Below are positions 46,716 to 55,600 of a stretch of 64,000 nucleotides of DNA, in pieces. This DNA is from Streptomyces poonensis (GTDB taxonomy: Bacteria; Actinomycetota; Actinomycetes; Streptomycetales; Streptomycetaceae): positions 1 to 64,000 of the forward strand of contig NZ_BMVW01000015.1 of NCBI RefSeq assembly GCF_014650915.1, written 5' to 3'. A program made the translations under genes and the position numbers. Numbering within the stretch: the stretch's first letter is position 1; every line of letters begins with the position of its first letter. The notes under the pieces were generated by a model, which was given only the letters and a program-made list of their open reading frames with translations, was not told the origin of the DNA and searched no databases.

Positions 46716-47285
46716 ATGAAGTCAGGTGATGGCCGGATGGCCGGCGACATACCGGAGACCCGTCTGATCGCGACGGTGGACGCCCTGCGGCTGGCGCTGC
46801 TGGAGAGCCCGGACGTGCTCTCGTTCACGCTCGGCGGGACGATCGACGAGGAGACGGCGGCCGCCGCGGAGACCGACGGGGTGCCGCGGGAGTTCCTGGA
46901 CTTCTGCCGCGTGCTGGACGGCGCGAGCTGCGGGCCGGACGTGCGGCTCTTCGGCCTGGAGGAGGCGGAGGAGTGCCAGTTCTACTGCGGGCCGGTGGTC
47001 GACTCCCCGCTGCCGTTGTCCCCGGAGAAGCTGTTCTGCATCGGCATGATCAACCAGGCCGCCATCTTTCTCGACCGCGCGGGCGGCGGTGTCCTCGGCG
47101 CCCTGGGCATAGGCTCCGACTGGATCGACGCCGAACGCTTCGAGCAGCTCGCGCCCGGGTTGGAGGCGTTCTTCCTGGAACGGCTGGCCGCCCCGGAGTA
47201 CGTACGGCTCGCGTCGATCGACGACGAGTTGCTGGAGTACGACGACTGGCTGAAGCTGTTGCGCCGGGCCGGCCTCGCCGGCTGA
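46716..47285 (+). CDS. SUKH (SMI1/KNR4)-like protein, possible immunity protein
   Basis: A 189-residue acidic protein. The pattern VPREFLDFCRVLDGASCGPD followed by RLFGLEEAEE and LFCIGMINQAAIFLD fits the SUKH superfamily, the most common immunity fold of bacterial polymorphic toxins. CAGGAAGATC precedes the ATG. It is divergent from the RHS gene (151 bp between starts), so it may protect against this or a former toxin tip. It lacks a neighbouring toxin on its own strand. Confidence 0.6.
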   Translation: MKSGDGRMAGDIPETRLIATVDALRLALLESPDVLSFTLGGTIDEETAAAAETDGVPREFLDFCRVLDGASCGPDVRLFGLEEAEECQFYCGPVVDSPLPLSPEKLFCIGMINQAAIFLDRAGGGVLGALGIGSDWIDAERFEQLAPGLEAFFLERLAAPEYVRLASIDDELLEYDDWLKLLRRAGLAG

Positions 47286-47439
47286 GCAGCCGGACACGGC
47301 CGGACCGAGCCCTGTCGGCAGACGGCGACAACAGTGACCGGCCGACCGCAGCCGACGGCCCCCTCGTCCGGCAGAATCGACAGCGGCGTACGGACGTACC
47401 ACCACGTCATACCGGCTACGGATCGGGGCACGAGGGCAC

Positions 47440-48717
47440 ATGTCGCAGGAGGACAGCGTCGGCAGCCGTAGGGCGGCGCGGGAGCAGGCGTCACTGTTCA
47501 GCCGCTACATGGACGATGTCGAGGACAGCGGGGCGTTCCGGGTCGAGGTGGGTGCCGACGGCCGGGGCACGGATGTCGAGCTGGAGCTCCCCGATGCCGA
47601 GGCCGAGGACGCGGCGGACCGGATCACCGCGCCGTACGACCCCTCCAAGATCGAGATCCAGACCAGCAACCCCACGATCAACCTGCTGATGTCCCGCCTC
47701 AGCAACGGCATGATCGACCTGGCCCCGGACTTCCAGCGGCATGCCGGGATCTGGTCCGACGAGGAGCAGAGCCGACTGATCGAGTCGCTGCTGCTGCGCA
47801 TTCCGATCCCCTCCTTCTACGCGGCCGAGATGGAGGACAGCGAGTGGGCGATCATCGACGGCATCCAGCGGCTCACGGCCATCGCCCGGTTCATCGCGCC
47901 GCGGGCTCTCGCCGAAGTCGCGGGCATCGACGCGGGACCACTGCGGCTGCGCGGTCTGGAGTACCTGTACAAGGACTTCGAGGGCAAGGGATACGACGAC
48001 CTCACCGGCCGGCTCCAGATCCGGCTGAACGAGACGCAGGTCGTCGTCCACGTCATCCGCCCCGGCACCCCGGAAGAGGTCAAGTTCAACATCTTCGCCA
48101 GGATCAACACCGGCGGCCGCCCCCTCACCCGGCAGGAGATCCGGCACGCACTGATCCCGGGACCGGCGCGACAGCTGCTGTCCTCGTTGGCCGAGTCGGA
48201 GGAGTTCTTGTCGGCGACGGGCGGCAGCGTTCCCCCTGCCCGTATGGCCGACCGTGAAATGGTCCTGCGCGCCCTGGCCTTCCGCCTCACACCGCCCGAC
48301 TCCTTCAAGTCCCAGGACTTCGACCAGTTCCTCGCCCACGCCATGCGGCAGATCAACCGGTTGTCCGACGAGGACCGGGCGGCGCACGCCAGCGATGTCA
48401 AGCGGGCCATGAAGGTGGCGCGTCTGGTCTTCGGCGAGAACGCCTTCCGCAAGCTGTACCAGGGCCAGGCACTGCGTTACCCGGTGAACAAGGCCATCTT
48501 CGAGACGATCGTGGTGAACCTCGCAAAGCTGTCAGATCATGAGCACGCATCGCTGGTGACATCCCGCCATCAAGTCGTCGAAGGCTTCCAGGCGCTGATG
48601 ACAAACCGGCGGTTCGAGCGTGCTGTGTCCGTGAGCACGGGTGACCGAGCCAAGGTCATGACCCGATTCGCTGAGATCCGCACACTGTTCCAAGCCAGTG
48701 CTGGCGCAAACACCTGA
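47440..48717 (+). CDS. DUF262 domain-containing protein (GmrS/ParB-like)
   Basis: A 425-residue protein whose central region is a ParB-fold DUF262 domain: IDLAPDFQRHAGIWSDEEQS, LLLRIPIPSFYAAEM and the nucleotide-binding IIDGIQRLTAIARF, then FNIFARINTGGRPLTRQEIR. The C-terminus (residues 240-425) is helical and without the DUF1524 HNH nuclease that completes GmrSD type IV restriction enzymes. It sits just ahead of a type-ISP-like restriction gene in the defence island. Related solo DUF262 proteins occur widely in such islands; the role is inferred as regulatory or defensive. Confidence 0.85.
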   Translation: MSQEDSVGSRRAAREQASLFSRYMDDVEDSGAFRVEVGADGRGTDVELELPDAEAEDAADRITAPYDPSKIEIQTSNPTINLLMSRLSNGMIDLAPDFQRHAGIWSDEEQSRLIESLLLRIPIPSFYAAEMEDSEWAIIDGIQRLTAIARFIAPRALAEVAGIDAGPLRLRGLEYLYKDFEGKGYDDLTGRLQIRLNETQVVVHVIRPGTPEEVKFNIFARINTGGRPLTRQEIRHALIPGPARQLLSSLAESEEFLSATGGSVPPARMADREMVLRALAFRLTPPDSFKSQDFDQFLAHAMRQINRLSDEDRAAHASDVKRAMKVARLVFGENAFRKLYQGQALRYPVNKAIFETIVVNLAKLSDHEHASLVTSRHQVVEGFQALMTNRRFERAVSVSTGDRAKVMTRFAEIRTLFQASAGANT

Positions 48718-48850
48718 TAGACGGCGCACCACCCGTTGAAGCAGGCAACCACCCCACATCCCACACACGCACCCTCGACGACACGCCGATCCGGTTTTAC
48801 CGTGAGTAGACCGGTGTGTCCGGTGGGCGAGCCTTCGGGGGGTGGCGCGC

Positions 48851-51800
48851 ATGGCGGCCAAAGGCTGGATCGATTGGATCGTCGCGGAGTTCGGCGCTGA
48901 GTGCGCGCAGCTTCTGGGTCGCTTCTCTGAGGACGAGGCGGCCATCCGAAGACCGGTGGAGAACCTGCTGATGGCCGCCGCCTCCCACTTCGGCCTCGAA
49001 CTGCATCTCCATCCTGAGGCGAGACGCCCCGACCTCGGAATCCGCCCGGACCTAGCGGCGCGCGTCGGACGTGATCGGCGGCGGATCGTCGGGTACGTCG
49101 AACTGAAAAGCCCGGGTAAGGCCGACATCAGCCCCGGAGCGCTGCGCGGAAGAGACCGCAGGCAATGGGAGGGGATGTCGAAGTTACCCAACCTTGTTTA
49201 CACGAACGGACAGACCTGGACGCTGTACCGGTTGGGGCAGCAGTGTGGCGAGACGGTGCGCCTGACAGGTGATCTGTATCGGGCAGGAGGACGGCTGTGT
49301 GCCACGGGTCAGGCCACCGCCGCGTTCGAGCGCCTGCTGCGAGAATTTCTGAACTGGCAGCCCGAGCCATTGTGCACCGTGCGGCAGTTGGTCAGCGCAG
49401 TGGCACCGCTTTGCGGTTTGTTGCGCACCGAGGTGATGCATCGGCTGGAGGACGAGGCACGAGTTCCCGCCGACCGTCGCGAGCGCCCCTTCACCTCGCT
49501 GGCCAGGACCTGGGAGACCGTCCTGTTCCCGAAGACCGACGAGCGCGACCCTCACGCCGCGTTCGCCGACCGCTACGCCCAGACGGTCACCTTCGCCCTG
49601 CTACTGGCCAAGGCGACCGACATCCCGCTTGTCGACCAGAGCCTTCACGAGGTGGGAAGGGAGCTCGGAGCGGACCACACGGTAATGGGCAGGGCCCTGC
49701 AAATCCTGACCGACCACGTGGAGGGGCAGTTCAGGAACAGCCTCGACATGCTGGTCCGTATCGTCGACGCGGTCGCCTGGCGGGCGATCCTCACGCGCGA
49801 ACCCGACGCACACGTCCACCTGTACGAGCATTTCCTCCAGGAATACGACCCGGCCCTCCGCAAGGCCTCGGGCACGTACTACACGCCCACAGCCCTGGTC
49901 GACGAGATGGTCCGCCTCGTCGACGAGATTTTGCGCCTGAAGCTCGACTGTCCCGAAGGGTTCGCCGACGAGCGTGTCGCGATCATCGACCCCGCCATGG
50001 GAACCGGCACTTTTCTCAGCTCCATCATCGATCTCGTGGCGGACCGCCGGTCGTCCGGCGGCAATGACGGATTCCGAGCCGAGGCCGTTGAGGATCTGTC
50101 CCGCAGGCTCATCGGTTTCGAGAAGCAGATGGCCGCGTACGCCGTCGCGCAGATGCGGATCGCGCAGACGCTGCGTGCCCAGGACGCCCACGTCCCGCTG
50201 CGCGACCTCCGGCTGCATCTCACCGACACGCTGGCCGATCCCTGGCGGCCCTCAGATCTCTTCGACGTGGGGGGCGCCGCGATGGCGCCACTGCGGAAGG
50301 ACGCGGAGAAGGCGAGCCTCATCAAGCGCGAGGAACGCCTCACCGTCGTTATCGGGAATCCTCCCGACCGTGAGCGGGCCCAGGGCGAAGGCGGCTGGAT
50401 CGAGGCCGGCTCGGAGGGGCATGGCCCTCCCCTCCTGGACCGTTTCAGACTTGGCGGCCGGAACGGCCGCCACGAGTTCAAGCTAAAGAATCTCTACGTG
50501 TACTTCTGGCGTTGGGCGACGCACAAGGTCTTCGAGCAGCACGCCCCCGGGCACCAGCAAGGGGTGGTGGCCTTCGTGTCGACTGCGGGATTCCTGCGCG
50601 GGCCGGCGTTCCAGCGCATGCGCGAGTATCTGCGCAGCACTTGTTCGGAGGGCTGGATCATCGACCTCACCCCCGAAGAAGGCAAACAGCCTCCCGTCGC
50701 CACCCGTTTCTTCCCAGCCGTGCAACGAGAACTCGCTGTCGCGATATTTGTACGACGTCGGGACGCGAACCCCTCGGAGCAAGCGCCGGTTCATTACATC
50801 GCGCTGCACGGAAGCCGTGAGGAGAAGACCGCCCGCCTACGCTCACTGACCATCCACGATCCAGGTTGGCAGGACGCCCGAGCCGACTGGTATGCCCTCT
50901 TCACTCCGGCGCCCGACCGTGATTGGGACACCTTCCCGGCACTGGATTCCCTGCTGCCCTGGTACAAGCCCGGCTTCAAGCCCAATCGCACATGGGTGGT
51001 GGGCCCGGACCCCGAGGTGCTGCGACAGCGGTGGGACCGGCTCGTGCACGAGCCCGACGCCTCGATGCAACGGGCCTTGATGAAAGAGACACCTGACCGG
51101 CGCGCGAGCGGTCCTGTGCGAGCGTTTCCCGGGCTCCCTGTTCCCCGGAAGCCGCTAAGTGCCGAACGCGGGCCATGTCCAGAGCCCGTCCGTATCGCAC
51201 GACGGAGTTTCGACCGTCAGTGGCTGATTCCGGACGGCCGCATTGTCGACCGTCCCCGGCCGGAGTTGTGGCACGCCGAGCGCGACGACCAACTGTTCAT
51301 CATCGAGCAGCACAGGCAGCCCATATCGTCTGGCCCGGCACTAGTGTTCGCGTCCTTGGTTCCTGACATGCATTACTTCAACAACAACGGGGGTCGCGTG
51401 CTCCCGCTGCGACACCCGGACGGTACCCCGAACACCGCCCCGGGCCTGTTGGAGCACTTGGCCAACTCGTACGGCCTAACCTCGGTGTCCGTGGAGGACT
51501 TCGCCGCCTATCTTGCCGGAGTCACAGCTCATCCAGCGTTCACCGAGACGTTCGCCGAAGAACTCAACTCTCCCGGTGTACGCCTCCCCCTCACCGCTGA
51601 TCGCGATCTGTGGCACGAAGGCGTCCGCCTCGGCCGCCGCGTTCTGTGGGCATCCACCTTCGGTGACCGGTACGTGGACGCCGCTGACGGTCGCCCGGCG
51701 GGCTCGGGCGGGGTGCGAGCAGTCACACCGCCGATTACCTACAGCACGCGGATTGCGCCTACTCCCCTGCCGGACGCCTTCGACTACGACGAGCGGCGCC

Positions 51801-52321
51801 AAGCCGTGATCATCGGGACAGGTGTCTTCACGGGAGTCGACGCCCGTATGCGGAATTACGAGGTCGGGCACCGGAAGGTCCTCGACCAGTGGTTCGCCGC
51901 GCGGAGCAGCAGACCGACGGGCCGGATCGGCAGCCCACTGGACCTGATGCGAAGCGAGCGGTGGCGTTCCCAGTGGAGTGATGAACTGGTCGACTTGCTC
52001 AGCGTGCTGCGCCACCTCACGAAGATCGAGGCCGAACAAGCCTCGCTGCTGGCACAGGTGATCGCCGGGCCACTCATCACTGTGGCCGAATTGACTCGGA
52101 GGAACGTCTTGGAGCCTCCCTCCCACACCGGTTCGCCGCGCCCTGCCGCTCCGGCCGAGGAGATGCTGCCCGGCATGGCCGAGGTGGACGGGCGTGAGAC
52201 GTCCCCGGTCGTGCCACTCCGGCCCGCTCCGGACCCGGCCGGAGGCCGCGGCTCGCAAAGACGTGCCGTACGGCGGTCGTCCCCACGTCACGGGCCACGC
52301 GATGAGCAACGGCCGTCATGA
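48851..52321 (+). CDS. Type-ISP-like restriction-modification enzyme without helicase
   Basis: A 1156-residue protein with fused domains. The N-terminal nuclease has a PD-(D/E)XK pattern (RPDLAAR near residue 66, GYVELKSPGK near 83). A helical linker leads to an adenine MTase with YYTPTALVDEMV and motif I DPAMGTGTFLSSI (near 380). Motif IV reads NPPD (503-506) where NPPY is expected. A type-ISP C-terminal recognition domain contains FIIEQHRQPISSGPALVFAS and PDMHYFNNNGGRVLPL. Unlike LlaGI/LlaBIII there is no translocase domain. GGGGGG precedes the ATG at 48851; a GTG at 48842 is an alternative. The Y-to-D change may weaken methylation. Codon bias is lower in GC than in neighbours, suggesting transfer. 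Confidence 0.85.
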   Translation: MAAKGWIDWIVAEFGAECAQLLGRFSEDEAAIRRPVENLLMAAASHFGLELHLHPEARRPDLGIRPDLAARVGRDRRRIVGYVELKSPGKADISPGALRGRDRRQWEGMSKLPNLVYTNGQTWTLYRLGQQCGETVRLTGDLYRAGGRLCATGQATAAFERLLREFLNWQPEPLCTVRQLVSAVAPLCGLLRTEVMHRLEDEARVPADRRERPFTSLARTWETVLFPKTDERDPHAAFADRYAQTVTFALLLAKATDIPLVDQSLHEVGRELGADHTVMGRALQILTDHVEGQFRNSLDMLVRIVDAVAWRAILTREPDAHVHLYEHFLQEYDPALRKASGTYYTPTALVDEMVRLVDEILRLKLDCPEGFADERVAIIDPAMGTGTFLSSIIDLVADRRSSGGNDGFRAEAVEDLSRRLIGFEKQMAAYAVAQMRIAQTLRAQDAHVPLRDLRLHLTDTLADPWRPSDLFDVGGAAMAPLRKDAEKASLIKREERLTVVIGNPPDRERAQGEGGWIEAGSEGHGPPLLDRFRLGGRNGRHEFKLKNLYVYFWRWATHKVFEQHAPGHQQGVVAFVSTAGFLRGPAFQRMREYLRSTCSEGWIIDLTPEEGKQPPVATRFFPAVQRELAVAIFVRRRDANPSEQAPVHYIALHGSREEKTARLRSLTIHDPGWQDARADWYALFTPAPDRDWDTFPALDSLLPWYKPGFKPNRTWVVGPDPEVLRQRWDRLVHEPDASMQRALMKETPDRRASGPVRAFPGLPVPRKPLSAERGPCPEPVRIARRSFDRQWLIPDGRIVDRPRPELWHAERDDQLFIIEQHRQPISSGPALVFASLVPDMHYFNNNGGRVLPLRHPDGTPNTAPGLLEHLANSYGLTSVSVEDFAAYLAGVTAHPAFTETFAEELNSPGVRLPLTADRDLWHEGVRLGRRVLWASTFGDRYVDAADGRPAGSGGVRAVTPPITYSTRIAPTPLPDAFDYDERRQAVIIGTGVFTGVDARMRNYEVGHRKVLDQWFAARSSRPTGRIGSPLDLMRSERWRSQWSDELVDLLSVLRHLTKIEAEQASLLAQVIAGPLITVAELTRRNVLEPPSHTGSPRPAAPAEEMLPGMAEVDGRETSPVVPLRPAPDPAGGRGSQRRAVRRSSPRHGPRDEQRPS

Positions 52322-52352
52322 CGCTCTCTCCGTAACTGATGCGTCGCAGACA

Positions 52353-52538
52353 TCACATGTTGAGCGTGAGCGGCAAGTCCGAACTGCTTGATTCGACAGG
52401 CGGGATGAGCATCCACAGTGAGGCGTCTCGTCGCTGCACCACGGAGTCGAGCTCTGCGTACGTCTGCCCAGCGCTTCTTCCATCGAGCAGCACCGCGACG
52501 ACCATCGTGGCCCGACCACACTGATACGACGACGCCAT
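52353..52538 (-). CDS. Possible small protein (61 residues)
   Basis: A minus-strand frame starting at an ATG (MASSYQCGRATMVVAVLLDG, later TYAELDSVVQRRDASLWMLI) within the 375-bp gap before the giant helicase. Codon use is only weakly Streptomyces-like and no family is recognised. It may be a remnant. Apart from this and the dyad near 52650, the gap shows nothing I can support. Confidence 0.3.
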   Translation of the reverse strand: MASSYQCGRATMVVAVLLDGRSAGQTYAELDSVVQRRDASLWMLIPPVESSSSDLPLTLNM

Positions 52539-52646
52539 CTCGTCGTATCGCTCCTGGTCACAGGGTGAAGGGACGATTGAAGTACGAAATAGTTCAATAC
52601 CGGTCAATGGCCGCCGGACGGGCGGTGAGGTGCTAGGACCCGGTCA

Positions 52647-52675
52647 GTTGTCCGCTATACGGTTGACGGGACAAC
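52647..52675. promoter_or_regulatory. Dyad GTTGTCC-N15-GGACAAC before the giant helicase
   Basis: A perfect 7-bp inverted repeat lies 21 bp before the GTG start, over the likely transcription start region, with GAAGGAG (52685-52691) following as ribosome-binding site. It could be an operator for a dimeric repressor or an mRNA leader hairpin. Confidence 0.45.
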
Positions 52676-52696
52676 GACTGGGACGAAGGAGCACCC

Positions 52697-55600
52697 GTGA
52701 GGCCCACCCTGGCCGCCGCTCAGGTCCGCGGCAGTCTGACGCAGTACCTCACGACGACCTACGCCCTGTCCGATTCCGATACCCGCCTCGCTCTCGAACG
52801 GTTCCTCGGGCACCCGGAGACGGGCATCTTCCGCGGCCCCTACCTCCGCATCAGAACGCCGTTCCACAAGGCCGACGACGGGTGGCAGCGGCATCTGGAA
52901 TGGGATCCCGGGTTCCCGCCCTACCGTCACCAGGCCAAGGCGTGGGAGCGGTTGAGCACCCTGCGCGGGCCGGCCCGGCCGACGCTGGTCACCACGGGGA
53001 CCGGGTCCGGCAAGACCGAGTCGTTCCTCGTGCCCGTGCTCGACCACTGCCGGCGGGAGAAGGCGCGGGGGCGGCGCGGGATCAAGGCCGTGCTGCTGTA
53101 CCCGATGAACGCCCTCGCCACCGATCAGGCCGGGCGCATCGGGGAGTACCTCGCGCACCCGGACCTCGCCCAGGTCACCGCGGGCCTGTACATCGGTGAC
53201 CGGCCCGACACCGATTTCCGGCGGGTGCTGACCCGGCGCGAGGAGATGCGCCTGTCGCCGCCGGACGTGCTGATCACCAACTACAAGATGCTCGACCTGC
53301 TGCTCCAGCGCGGCGACGACCGGCCGCTGTGGGAGGGCGCGGACGTCGCGTACGTGGTGCTCGACGAGTTCCACACGTACGACGGCGCGCAGGGCACCGA
53401 CGTCGCGATGCTGCTGCGGCGGCTGGCCGCGGCCACCGGGCGGAGCGAACCCGGGCGGCCGCTGGGGAGCATCTGTCCGGTGGCGACGTCCGCCACGCTG
53501 GGCGGGAGCACGGCCGAGGGCGGCGGCATCCTCGACGTGGCCGCCCAGGTGTTCGGGATGCCGTTCTCCGCGGATGCCGTGATCGGTGAAGAGCGCATGA
53601 CTCCGGGGCAGTTCACTGGTGAAGTGGACTATGAGCTGCCCGAGCCGCCGGGGCCGCGGGAGGTCATCGACTGCTCCGGCGGGCCCGGCGTCGAGGCCCG
53701 GCCCGATCTGCTGGATCTGGACGGGCTGGCGGAACGGCTGCTGGGACGGCGCGGGCTCGATCCCTTCCAGCTCGGCCGGCTGCTGCGGCGGCACGACTAC
53801 ACGCACGGCGTGCTGTCCTTGCTGGACGGGGAGCCGCTGAGTGAGTGGGAGCTGCGGGACCGGCTGAACCGGTTCGGGTACGCGTGGGGGCGGGCCGCCC
53901 GGGAGAACCCGCGGCTCGTGCTCCAGGCGCTGTCGCGGTTCGTCGCGCTGCTGTCGGCCGCCCGGGACCCCGACTCGGACGCGAAACGGCCCCGGCCGCT
54001 ACTGCACATCGAGGCGCATCTGTGGGTGCGGCCGGTCACGCGGGTGCTGCGCGGGGTCGGGCCGACGCCGGAGTTCCGCTGGTACGAGGACGACCGCACC
54101 GCCGCGCGCAGGGCCGCCCTGGCCGCGGCGCCCGCGGACGACGACGAACGGTCGTCCGGAGTCTCCGGCCCAGGCGGCTCCGGCGGCTCCGGCGGCTGGC
54201 CGTCCGGCGACGCGCGCCGCGCCGAGGCACAGCCCGGGTCGGACACGGCACCACGGCCCGCCGCCGTGCACCTGCCGGCCGTCTACTGCCGCACCTGCGG
54301 GCGGTCCGGGTGGGCCGCCCTGTCCCCGGAGGCGGACCCGCAGCGGCTCGTCATGGCGCAGGACAAGGTGTGGCGCGCGGGAGTCGGGCGCGACAAGCGG
54401 CGCATCCGGTACTTCATCGCCGCCACGGCCGCCGAACGGGACGAGGCCCTGAACGCGCTGACCGGGGCCAGGCCCGCGGGCGCGTCGGCGAGCGGTGTCG
54501 ACCCGCTGTCCGTCGTGGTGCTGGACGGCGCGCAGGGCACGTACCGGCTGCCGACGGCCGCCGACCGCGACGAGCTGCAGGACGGCTGGTTCGCCCTGGC
54601 CGTCACCGACAAGAAGTCGGCGGACCGGGCCGCCCTCGACGACCGCTGCCCGGCCTGCACCACCGACAACGGCATCCGCTTCCTGGGCACGTCCCTCGCC
54701 GCGCTCGCCTCCGCCACGGTCACCCAGCTCTTCACCGGCGGCGACATCGCGCTCGTCCCGGAGGAGCGCAAGACGCTGCTCTTCAACGACTCGACGCAGG
54801 ACGCCGCGCACCGCGCGGGGTACGTCGCCAACGCCTCGTACAAGTTCTCGCTGCGGTCCCTGCTCGCGCACACCCTGAACGACTCCCCGAAGCCGCTGGC
54901 GCTCAACGACCTGATCGGGAACGTGCTGGACTCGGTGGACGACCCGGAGACGCTGGCCGCGGTGGTGCCGCCCGATCTGCACGACGAGCCCGGTGTCGAC
55001 CGGGTGCTGTCCGGGCGGGGCGTCGGTGACGCCCGGGCGTGGCGGCTCATAGGGGAACGGCTCGCCTTCGCGACCGTCATGGAGTTCGGGCTGCGCTCCC
55101 GGCAGGGACGCACCCTGGAGCTCACCCGGACCGTGGCGGCGGAGGTCGCTCTTCAAGACCCGGACCGCATCGTGGCGCTGGCCCGCGACATCCACCTCAC
55201 CCTGCCCGGTCAGCTCGTCGCGGCGGGCTCACTGCCCACGCCCGACCGGTATCTGGCCTTCCTGCGCGGGCTGCTGGAGCGGGTGCGGCTGCGCGGCGGG
55301 GTCCGGCACCGGTGGCTGGAACCGTGGATGCGGGACACCGGGATCACCCGGTTCAAGGTGTGGGGCGGCCGGCCCGACGGCATGCCCGCCTTCCCGGACG
55401 GGGTGGCCGCGCCGCGGTTCCTGCTGGACGCGCCCAAGGAGAGGTCGACGTTCGACGCGGCCACCGGCCGGCTCGGCTGGTACCAGGACTGGACCCGGCG
55501 GTGCCTGGGACTGGACGCGGCAGGGGCCACCGAGTACCTGCGGCGGCTGCTGCCCGTACTGGCCGAGGAACACGTCCTCGCGGTGCGTACGGCGCAGGAC

